NCBI GenBank assembly: GCA_028551475.1
Contig: CM052359.1
Location: 1,260,001-1,324,000 of the forward strand
Length of the DNA: 64,000 bases
Reading direction: 5' to 3'
DNA from: Casuarina equisetifolia
Taxonomy: Eukaryota > Streptophyta > Magnoliopsida > Fagales > Casuarinaceae
Shown here one piece after another: positions 43,850-54,120 of the stretch (the first letter of the stretch is position 1; each line of letters begins with the position of its first letter). Made by a program: the position numbers and the translations under genes. Below the pieces are notes generated by a model, which was not told where the DNA came from, ran no database searches, and saw only the letters and a program-made list of their open reading frames with translations.

Positions 43850-44752
43850 AAAAATCAATTGAATGAGGTTTGAGCTATGGAGAATTTGCATATTGGTGAA
43901 AAGAAGCCAAAAAGTTGATTGATATTGGAATTTGTAACACTAAGTGTGAACTTGTTTCATTTTACTGAATATGTATATTTAAAAATTACACAAAAATACA
44001 TTTGAAACATTATCTATTCAATCTAGAATAAAATACACATTTTATAGGTGTATGAGTTCTAATTATGCTTTTGTTGTCTGTATTTTTAAGAATTCAATAG
44101 AACTGTGTTCTTAAGATTTTTTGGGACTATTCATGTTTATTCCTCTTGCTTTCAATTAGTAATTAAGAAAAACTAACATAATTTAAAATGCTTTATATGC
44201 TTTATTAAATTACTTTAAATTGTTTGAACTAACAATGGGACATTTTCATTATCACCTCAAAAGCATCTCTACTACCGATTTAAATGATAGCACAAATTGT
44301 TAAAGGTAAAGAAGCAATCTTTGAACATTGTTTCAAAATGTTTCTTTGTGAGAAAAGTGGAGTGTATGCATTACACAGATTGGGGGCTACACGCTTTTTA
44401 TGATTTCTCTAGAGCTGTGTCTAATTGACTCAATTTAAAGAGAACAGAAAAATACATAACATGTCCAGCAAAGCCCAAAAACAATAAAGAGAGGGATTGA
44501 ATCTTCCACGGGAGTATTTGTAGAAGTAGAAAACAAAAAAGTAAGAAAAATATAAAACCCTATTTGGGATATCAAATTTATTACATTGTGAATGAAGCAC
44601 TGAAAACAATAGTGAATCTGTACTTGTTGACTGCCTCATGCCATGAAGCTTACCCCTTACGTGCTACGGAGAAGGCCTGTGCTACTCTTCGATCATCTTG
44701 TGGGACTGGCTTTGCTTTACACCTCTTCCTAACAAAGATGGAATGAATGGGT
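43850..44752. other. APX 3' flank up to the copia insertion
   Basis: The first 250 bases, including a block with ACATTTGAAACATTAT and a following AATAAAATACACATTTTA, recur downstream of both other peroxidase copies (about 58610-58760 and 61738-61812), so they belong to the duplicated unit. The rest up to 44752 shows no gene. Confidence 0.6.
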
Positions 44753-45202
44753 TGATAGAAAAGAAACATTATAGGATCTGCGTAGACAGATCTAAAACAC
44801 CGTTTGTATGATTTTGATTTAGCAAAACAAATAAAAATAGAATTCATAGAAACATACTGCTCTTGCGATCCATTCTTTCATCGTTGTAGACCCAATAATG
44901 CTCTTTGGAATTCGGGCTTAGGCGAATATCCTCTATTCTCATAAGAATCACTGGCTTGATGAGAGAACCTAGGTTTCGTCTCTTTTGTGAAAAAGCAACA
45001 TTATGAAACCCTAAGAACATTACGTATTTATATGAGCTAGAGGATAAGACCTAGCCTTACCTTATGTGCAACCCAATAGGTCCATTCATCACGGCCCTAT
45101 TTGGTTAGCCACGGCCCACATCAGCCAGTCCATATTTAGAACTTTCATAGACCAACATAATATAGCCCACTTTAGTAAGCTTAAATAAAAATTAAGCTAA
45201 CA
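44753..45202 (-). repeat. Copia 3' LTR (left copy)
   Basis: A 450-base LTR with TG...CA ends in plus orientation (TGATAGAAAAGAAAC at the left, AAGCTAACA at the right). By eye it differs from the other LTR at about 13 positions. Confidence 0.93.
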
Positions 45203-45216
45203 TTCTCCCACTTGGG
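45203..45216 (-). other. Copia polypurine tract
   Basis: Minus-strand CCCAAGTGGGAGAA abuts the 3' LTR directly, the position and composition expected for the plus-strand primer of reverse transcription. Confidence 0.75.
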
Positions 45217-45648
45217 TTATATTAAACTGAAATAATGCGCATCTTTACATTGATCCAGAAACAGTTCTGAACTAAAACCAACCATATGAGATCTTAAACT
45301 TTGAATCACACCAGTAACTATACCTATTAAGAGATATAGTACCAATCATGATCACAAAATCTTCAATCTCTTAACACAGATAAATATGGTGATGTGGCAA
45401 CTATATAACACTTTAACAATTTCTATATGCATTATTAATGTTGTCAGTCTAATTCTCTCTCCTTCGATAACAGAATGTCATTAGAGAATTTACTTCATGG
45501 TTCTAATAAACCTTTTAACATATCTTGCACTTTATAACTCGAGTTAAACTTTATATGTTACAAGATATCCTTATGGCTATGTAATTCCAGCCAATGCTTA
45601 AGGTATACTTTTACCTTAAGTCTTTAAAGAGAAGATTAAAAGCTCCCA

Positions 45649-48600
45649 CTATACAAAAGCATCCCATGATGCCGCTAAGCCCATGCTATTGACATGTCTT
45701 TCATAAACACAAGGGCTTAGACCTTTAGTAAGCGGATCAACTATCATATCAACTGTACTAATCGACTCTACTGAAATTTCACTTTCCTTAACCTTTTCCT
45801 TTATGGTTAAGTACTTTATGTCTATATGTTTGGACCCTCCTAGACTTTTGTTATTGTTAATAAACAATACTGCGGCTCTATTATCACAGTATAACTTGAT
45901 TGGTCTATTAACAACATCAAAGCCTTGTAATTCTCTTATGAGGTTCTTTAGCCAAACAGCTTGAATGGATGCTCCATAGCATGTTATAAATTCTGAATGC
46001 ATGGTTGAAGATGTCATCATTGTCTGTTTTGAGCTTTTCCATGAAATAGCTCCTCCTGCCATCATAAACACATATCCTGATGTAGATTTCCAATCATCCT
46101 TACATCCAGCAAAATCTGAATTTGTATACCCAACCAGCTCTAATTCTTTTACATGCTTGTAAGTCATCATACAATCTTTTGTTCTCTTTAAGTATCTTAA
46201 GACATTCTTAACAGCTACCCAATGCTCTTGTCTAGGATTCGATTGATATCTTCCAAGAAGTCCTGTTATAAAAGCTATGTTAGGGCGCGTACAAACTTGA
46301 GCATACATAATACTACCAAGCGCACTTGCATATGGTATATTCCTCATTAAAGCTTTCTCTTCCTCTGTCGTAGGGCATTGATCTTTACTTAATTTATCAC
46401 TTTTATAGATTGGCACCTTACCTCCTTTACAATCTTCCATATTATACCGTTCAAGAATTCGACCTATATATGCCTTTTGAGAAAGCCCCAATAAACGCCG
46501 AGAACGGTCCCTTTGAATTTCAATCCCTAAAACATAAGTTGCTTCACCGAGATCCTTCATATCAAACTGAGTTGACAATAATTCTTTAGTTTCATGAAGT
46601 AACGTTTGACTATTACTCACAAGTAAAATGTCATCCATATAAAGGACAAGAAAGATCGGAGTGCTCCCACTAATCTTGGTGTATATACAACGATCTACTC
46701 TATTCTCCACAAAACCACATGAAGTGATAAAACTATCAAACCTTATGTACCACTATCTAGAAGCTTGATTTAATCCATAAATAGACTTCTTAAGTCTACA
46801 AACAAGCTTTTCTCCTTCTTTCATTTCAAAACTTTCAGGCTGTTTCATATACACTGTTTATCTAGTGTTCCATTCAGAAAAGCAGTTTTAACATCCATTT
46901 GGTGGAATTCCATATCAAAATGAGCTACTAGAGTCATTACGATTCTAAAGGAATCTTTAGAAGATACTGGAGAAAAAGTTTCATTATAATCTACTCCTTC
47001 TTTCTGTGTGAAACCTTTTGCTACTAATCTAGCTTTAAACCTTTCAACTTGACCAGTAGAACTCCTTTTGGTCTTATATACCCATTTACAACCAACAGGT
47101 TTACAACCTTCAGGTAACTCAACTAGTTCCCAAACATCATTATGCTTCATTGATTGCATTTCATCTTGCATTGCATCTAACCACAACTTTGCTTGAGAAC
47201 TTGATATTGTTTCTGTATATGTTATTGGATCCTTCATAACTCCTATATCATAATCATCTTCACCTAAATAAACTAAATAATCTGGATGAATTGCAGACCT
47301 TCTTTCTCTAGTTGATCTTCAAAGTATAGGTTCAGGATCTTGATTCTGCACTTGATGTTCCATAACTGGATCTATAATAGATGATAAAGACTCAGAAGTC
47401 CTTACAGTTGGTACTCTAGGCATTTCTATTGCTTGAGTAGGTAAAGAAAACGTCACAGACGTGCCTACTACATCTGCATCCTGAATTGGTGAAGGAGTAC
47501 TTACAACATTTTCCGCTACATCAAGCTCCAAAAACTTTGCAGTTTGAGACTTTACAATTCTAGTCCCTCCAGATGGGTTATAAAAATGATATCCCTTAGA
47601 ATAGTCAGGATAAGAAACAAAATAACATCTTGTAGTCCTTGAATCCAACTTACCTAGAGTTAGATTATACAATCTTACTTCTGCAGGACATCCTCAAACT
47701 CTTAAATGATTTAAACTAGGTACACGACCAGTCCACAACTCAAATGGCGTAAGTGGAATAGCTTTTGTGGGTACTCGATTGAGTATATAAAGAGCTGTTT
47801 TCAAAGCTTCTCCCCATAAGAAACCAGGTAAATTAATTTTACTAACCATACTTCTCACCATATCCATAAGAGTCCTGTTATGTCTTTCAGCTACACCATT
47901 TTGTTCAGGACTCCCTGGCATTGTAAATTGAGCAACTATTCCGGAGTCTTCTAAATATTGAGCAAACGGGCCTTTAAGCTGTCCAGCATCACCATATTTG
48001 CCATAGTATTCTCCCCCTCTATCTGACCTAACAACCTTGATTATTTTTCCCAATTGTTTTTCGACTTCAGTCTTGAAAATTTTAAATTTATCAAGAGACT
48101 CAAACTTTTCCTTAATCAAATACAGGTAACTATAACGGGAAAAATCATCTATAAATGTAATAAAATATACATTTCTGCATAAGGTTGATGTATAGGGTCC
48201 ACTGATATCAGTGTGTATAATCTCTAAGAGATCATAACTGCGATTTGCAATCTTTTTCTTTATCTTGACCATTTTGCCTCTACAACAATCAACACATGTC
48301 TCTATATCATCTTTAAGAGGAGGAAGAATGTTAGACTTTATCAATCTATCCACCCTCTTTCTAGAAATGTGACCAAGCCTTTTATGCCACAACATGTATG
48401 ATTGCTCTTTATGTAAAGACTTTTTGGGAACAACTTTTTCAATATTATAGACATTATAGGGAGATAAACTTAATTGATATAAACCATAAGATAAAACACA
48501 AGATCCAACTTTATTTGAATTGTAAAATAAAGTAATCATTGAATTCTTTATTTCAAATGCATAACCATTCATGTCTAAAACAGAAACAGAAATTAAATTT

Positions 48601-49688
48601 CGTCTAAAAGACGGTACATAAAAAGTGTTCTTCAATAACATTTGAAAACCTGAATCTAATGTTAAAACAATATCTCCCACAAAGTCTACAGGAACTTTAG
48701 CATTATTCCCAACTATAAGCCATAGTTCATCTTTACTTGGTCTCCGCTTATTTATGAACCCTTGAATGGTAAAAGCAACATGATTAGTTGCACCAGTATT
48801 TAGTCACCAAGAACTTGATGGGGCTATAGATATATTAGATTCACAAACAAAAACCAAAGAACTATTACCTATTGGCTTGCGCTTTTGAAGTCAAGATTTA
48901 TATTTGTTACACTCTTTCTTCATGTGACCTTTCTTCTTACAAAAGAAGCAACGATCACTCTCTTTCTTAAAGAGTGTTTTCTTGACCCCACCTTTATGAC
49001 CAGATGTACTAACATTCTTAGAGGTTGAAGGAATACCTGGATGACTTTGTGCAGCTACTCTTCTGCCTTTCCCCACATTTGAATTAGGAGAATACATTAC
49101 CATATGCGACTTATCTCGCTTCAACTTCTTTTCCTCAGCTACTACTTTAGCAATCAGATCATTAAAAGACCAGCTTTCTTCCTGATTATTATAGGCAGTC
49201 TTGATTATTTCAAATTCAGGAGGAAGCGAATTTAGAGCATGGTGGACAACACACGCATCAGGGAGTGCAAAATCCAAAGCCTTAAGCTTTGATTGGTAAT
49301 CTACCATTCTGATGATGTAATCTTTTACATCACTAGCTCCATCATACCTCATGGCATATAATGCCTAAAGAAGCTGCCCTGTTTCAACATTTGAAGATAC
49401 CTTATACCTGCTCTCTATAGCTTCCATAAATGCCTTAGCAGTACCATCCACAGGCAACCCACTCTTAAGATGATCCATGATTGATCTCTTCATGGACAAT
49501 AAACAAATCTGATTACTCCTTGTCCATGATTCAAAAGTTTTCTTTTGCTCTTCAGTACTCTCTTCAGTAAGAGCAGCTTGCTGTTCTATAGTGAAAGTAG
49601 AATGTACATCTGCCATTTTCATTACGAACATAACATCCTCTTTCCATCTTTTAAAGTTCGCACCCGTAAGTGTCTCAATAGTAATCAT
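45649..49688 (-). pseudogene. Copia gag-pol, interrupted polyprotein
   Basis: Read on the minus strand from 49688. Gag (49688-48891) has a CCHC zinc knuckle (CFFCKKKGHMKKEC) and a stop at 49365-49367. A stop at 48891-48893 ends it. In the protease region a stop at 48804-48806 sits next to the active-site triad, which reads NTGA instead of DTGA (48798-48800). The pre-integrase LWHKRLGH and integrase core lie at about 48400-47700, followed by stops at 47694-47696 and 47319-47321. The reverse transcriptase starts near 47150 and contains YMDD at about 46640. A frameshift near 46850 and a stop at 46753-46755 break it. RNase H (YCDNRAAV) ends the frame at 45649. No functional polyprotein can be made. 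Confidence 0.93.
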
Positions 49689-51352
49689 TTGGTTGTTGAT
49701 AGGAAAGGTGATTGAAAGTGAGCTAACACAACATTAGTAATATAAAAGTACTATATAAATACTATCACATACTTGGAGATTCACAAACTCTATCATGTAA
49801 ACACCTTTGAGCAGAATACATAACAATCAATGTAAAAACTCAGTATAGTAAAGGCCATGAGAATATTCTAATTTTCATAATCTACCACCTTTGGATGTAT
49901 AGACTAATCTAATTAGTCTAAACACATGCATTTTAACTATGCAACTCTTTATGTTCTAATATATAATCACTTCCTTTGGGAGTATAACTATATACTAAAA
50001 CTAAAAACGTCCCCATCCGCATGAGAAAACTTCTTGAATACAATTAAGTTGTGCCACTTTGGCAGTCACAACCTAATTGGATTATTCTCATACTGCGAGA
50101 CATGCTTTATGTACTCATTAGAATATGAATTAACACTTTAACAGATTCAACTAAATGCATGCTTCAATTACATATACTATAATAGCATACAGAGTATGTT
50201 TATGAACAAACTTAAGCATGAAAGAAAATAAACAAGATGTCAACATACATGCTCCAAACTTTAAAGTATCAAAAGAGACTGAAAAGATATATAAAACATA
50301 TCATATAATATATCAAAATGTTCGTTATTCAAAAATACACATTCTGGTTCAAATCACACTCAATTTGGACCACCCACGCACTCTCACGCACTAGTCAAAG
50401 TTTTTGGTCAAAATAGTTGACTTTTTTTTTGATCGTTGATCGTTGACCGTTGACTATTGACCCGTTGACCTATTGATTGGGTCGGGTTCATGGACCCGAA
50501 TGGATCAGACCAGGTTGACCTAAATGGGCCTAACCCGGATGGGCCAGATTGGGTTGACTCGAATGGGCTGGACTGGTGACCCGAATGGGCCGAATCGGTG
50601 ACCCGATCCGAATGGGTCGGATTGAGCACACCCTGATGGGTCGGGCCGAGACTGATGGGCCAGGACGGGTCGGGCCAAACCCGATGGGTCAGGACGGGTC
50701 AGGCCGACCCTGATGGGCTAGGCCAACCTGACCCGAATGGGTCAGACCATCCTGACCCGAGTCCAGCCCGGTTGGGTCCAGACCCGGATGACCCGCGAAG
50801 CGGGTCGATCCTGCTATTCGGGTCGAAAACAACCCGAACGTAACCCAAATCAACTACGAACGATTTCGTTTGCGATTTGCGAATTTGTGCAAAATTAGCA
50901 CGAAATCTGCATCGATTCCGGCACAGATTTGCCAGAAACATATGAAAAAACTAGTCTTTGGCCGATTAAACGCAAAAATGACCAAATTTGAACCTAAAAA
51001 GTTAGGTTTTAGGCAAAAATAAAAAATTGACTCAAATATGCAATTTTTGTGCTAAAAGTTCGTGTAGAACTGTAGATCGACTTGCACAGAAGCGGATTGT
51101 AGAGAGAAACATCACAATCCGATCGAAATTTCATCAAATTTTGCCCGAGAATGCGATTTGGGATTTTGCTAATTTGAAAGTTTCAAAAATTACAGTTTGA
51201 ACCCAAATAATCCGAAAATTATATTTCTAAATCACAAACAACACCCAAATGTTCAGCAAATCACATTTTGACCCGAACAAAAAAAAAAAAAACAAACACT
51301 AGTTTGTAAACCAAATAAAAATCAAAACTGGATTTTAGATCTCATCTACGAT
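49689..51352 (-). other. Copia untranslated leader between 5' LTR and gag
   Basis: An unusually long leader of about 1.66 kb separates the primer-binding site from the gag start. Its middle (50440-50830) is a GC-rich array of short repeats; the rest is AT-rich and non-coding. Confidence 0.75.
50440..50830. repeat. Degenerate GGGTC / GACCCGAATGGG repeat array in the copia leader
   Basis: Short units built from GACCCGAATGGGTC, GGGTCGGGCC and GATGGGTCAGGAC recur irregularly about every 10-20 bases. Many units are near-palindromic because GACCC and GGGTC alternate. The array is much more GC-rich than its surroundings and creates spurious open frames on both strands. Confidence 0.85.
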
Positions 51353-51364
51353 GCTCCGATACCA
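51353..51364 (-). other. Copia primer-binding site (initiator Met-tRNA)
   Basis: On the minus strand the sequence TGGTATCGGAGC starts two bases inside the 5' LTR. It matches the usual plant copia site TGGTATCAGAGC with one difference. Confidence 0.88.
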
Positions 51365-51366
51365 CA

Positions 51367-51816
51367 TGATAGAAAAGAAACATTATAGGATCTGCGTAGA
51401 CAGATCTAAAACACCGTTTGTATGATTTTGATTTAGCAAAACAAATAAAAATAGAATTCATAGAAACATACTGCTCTTGCGATCCATTTTTTCGTCGTTG
51501 TAGACCCAATAATGCTCTTTGGAATTCGGGCTTAGGCGAATATCCTCTATTCTCATAAGAATCACTGGCTCGATGAGAGAACCTAAGTTTCGCCACTTTT
51601 GTGAAAAAGCAACATTATGAAACCCTAAGAACATTACGTATTTATATGAGCTAGAGGAGAAGACCTAGCCTTACCTTATGTGCAACCCAATAGGCCCATT
51701 CATCACGACCCTATTTGGTTAGCCACGACCCACATCAGCCAGTCCATATTTAGAACTTTCATGGACAAACATAATATAGCCCACTTTAGTAAGCTTAAAT
51801 AAAAATTAAGCTAATA
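51367..51816 (-). repeat. Copia 5' LTR (right copy)
   Basis: 450 bases starting TGATAGAAAAGAAAC and ending AAGCTAATA; the terminal CA has become TA. Same length as the left LTR, about 3 percent different by eye. Confidence 0.93.
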
Positions 51817-53700
51817 TGGGCTCCTGAAACCAGATTAAAAACATGTTTTCATGTAGGGATAGACCTTGAACAAGCGCGTCTCTCTTGCCAAGCACTGACC
51901 AACAGGTGAATAAAGAATGTTACCATACATTCTCAAGTATAATATACAAGAAAAAAGTCAACGTGAATTTTTCCTGCTTGAGTGGCAGTCTCGTTGTTCG
52001 GGAATTTCATGACTAACGGCCCTGCTAAGCTATTCAGTGGCTTTGTTGTCAAGATCTTTATGAAATATTATGTTAACATGGGCAGCGGCCCAATTAAATT
52101 GGACATCTCAACCTATGTAAAACCTTTATGAAAAGTTCTTCTTAAAGAACTAAAGAGTATTAAGATACTTATAATCTAATTTAAAAGATGATTCAACAAG
52201 TGGAGAAATGCATTATTTTATAAACATAATTTTTAATGACTTTCTTAATAATGTGAGACTTATTAGATATATGCTAAGAAAGAGTTTATGGGTGTTCTTG
52301 GGGAGATTTTTTTTTTTACACTAAATAAGATGATAAAAAATAAGAAATCAGTGAATAACCGAATTGTTCTTCTCTCGCAGAAGTGAAGTACAAAGTAAAT
52401 GCATGAGTGAAGTTTGGGAGTGCATCTGTGTACACTACAGGAAAGATCAGTTTTTTGAGTTTATGTGTTACAAGACTTGGTGATGAATTCAAATGCAACG
52501 CAGGGACTTAAATACTAAATATCAGTTTCAGATTCAAGGCTTAAAGCAGTACTCTTTTTATTTATTTATGTACATTGATGTTGCTAACGTGTAATTATTT
52601 TCCAAGACAAAGGGCATGTTGAAATATCATATTGTTAATATACTAATTTGTTATACTCCTTGTATATATAGATTTTTTTTTTAAAATTTTACATGCAATT
52701 TTACGGGGTGAACAAGCGCTCTAACATAGTACAAAGTTCACGTTTTTAATGAACCACCTATTTGATTGTGGCTACATCTTTGCAGAACCTTTTTTTCTCA
52801 CACTAGAGAGAGGGAGCATGTTGAAATTTGGCATGTTTTTCACATTATCAATATACTGGTTCATTGTGTTTGCTGTTGATGTGGATACATCTAGGCCCAA
52901 TTATTATCTATTCCTACATCAAAGAGTTGAGTCTATAATATTCTCCCATAAAACAAAGAAGCCCAAAATTAAAGAATATTTTTGAAATTCTCTAAGAATT
53001 TTAAATTATCAAGGATTTTTGAATTGTTTAGGGTTTCTTAATTATTAGGGTTTTACTTTTTTTTTTTTTTTGAAAATTCTTAGTTATTTGATTTTTTTAA
53101 TTGTCTAGAATTCTTTAATTGTTTGAAATTTCTTAATTGCTTGAGATTCTTTAGTTATTTTAAATTTCTTAATTGTTTAGAGTTTCTTAGTTGTTTGGGA
53201 TTCCTAGACTTCCTAGGATCCTAAGTATTAGATTTAGTTCTCTATAAAAAGGGAAAATTTTTTCAATTGTAGAGGAGAGTCTACTTTTAAATAAAGAAGA
53301 GTTTTCTTTTGTTTTAGTTTTTTAAGTCTTTTCTTGTTCTTTAAGTTGCATGTTTTTGTTTTAAGTCTTTAATTTTCATGTGATTTATGTTTCATGCATC
53401 TTTAATTTCAAGCCTATATTTTCTTCATTCTTTAAATTCAAACATTTAGTTTTTGCTTTTACCTTTTTGCCTTTAATTTCTGTGCAATTTATCTTTTCTT
53501 ATTCTTTAAATTTCACCTCTTTAGCTCATGTCTTTGCCTTTTTGCTTTTAATTCTCTTGCAATTTATTGTTTTTACCTTTAAATTTTGTAAAACTTTATA
53601 ATTAGCTTGTTATTAGTTTGTTTTAGCTCTAGCTCACTCATCACCCACCACGAATCGCATCGCTTATATACAAAGCGAGTGAGTGAGTTTTCTATCACAA
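51817..53700. other. Intergenic, with simple repeats and possible old LTR sequence
   Basis: 51817-52980 is AT-rich without genes. A minisatellite-like run of units resembling TTCTTAATTGTTTGA lies at about 53018-53210, and a T-rich stretch of CTTT/TTTAATTTC units at about 53290-53590. Between them (53230-53310) is a CTCTATAAAAAGG box, then AATAAAGAAGAG, the layout seen in many plant LTRs. No second matching copy was found, so I do not call an element. Confidence 0.5.
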
Positions 53701-54120
53701 TTTGAAGTTGATATTTCTTACTTAATTGTTATAATATTTGTACTTTATATCCAAAAGTCTCTTTCCGTGCACGCCATTGAAGGCATAACTGCATTTCCAA
53801 ATCTCCGTTGTCTTTTGAACCTTTACAAAAACTAACACAATTTAGGATTGATATTTCTTACTTAATTGTTATAATCATTGTACTTTACATCTAATATTTT
53901 CTTTCCAGGCATGACGTTGAAGGCATAGCTTTATTTCCACATCTTCGTTGTGCTTTGAAGCTCTTCAAAGACCAAGAAAATTTAAAGTTGTTGTTTCTAA
54001 TTTAATTGTTATAATGATCGTACTTTACATCCAGGCGTCTCTTTCCATGCATGCCACTGAAAGCATAACTTTATTTCCACGTCTTCGTTATCCTCTGAAC
54101 CTCTTCAAAGACTTTAAGTC
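53701..54120 (+). repeat. Three tandem 140-base units upstream of the second APX copy
   Basis: Units start at 53701, 53841 and 53981, an exact 140-base period. Each contains CTTAATTGTTATAAT or a near match, GTACTTTA, TCTTTCC and a TTTCCA.. TC.CCGTTG / TCTTCGTT block. The corresponding upstream DNA of the first peroxidase gene (about 39340-39570) has one copy, interrupted by extra sequence. The third unit runs into the leader of the pseudogene at 54263. Confidence 0.88.

Larger units (their letters stand above)
44753..51816 (-). mobile_element. Ty1/copia LTR retrotransposon, complete in outline, coding region decayed
   Basis: The element is 7064 bases long with 450-base direct LTRs at both ends and reads on the minus strand. 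The order gag, protease, integrase, reverse transcriptase, RNase H (integrase before reverse transcriptase) is diagnostic of copia. It has a primer-binding site matching initiator Met-tRNA next to the 5' LTR, and a purine-rich tract (CCCAAGTGGGAGAA on the minus strand) next to the 3' LTR. Flanking bases are TGGGT on the left (44748-44752) and TGGGC on the right (51817-51821), a 5-base target duplication with one change. The right LTR ends TA instead of CA. Several stop codons and a frameshift make it non-autonomous. Confidence 0.95.

Noticed and set aside
50655-50941. Open frames in both strands of the copia leader
   Set aside because: They only translate the GGGTC repeat array.
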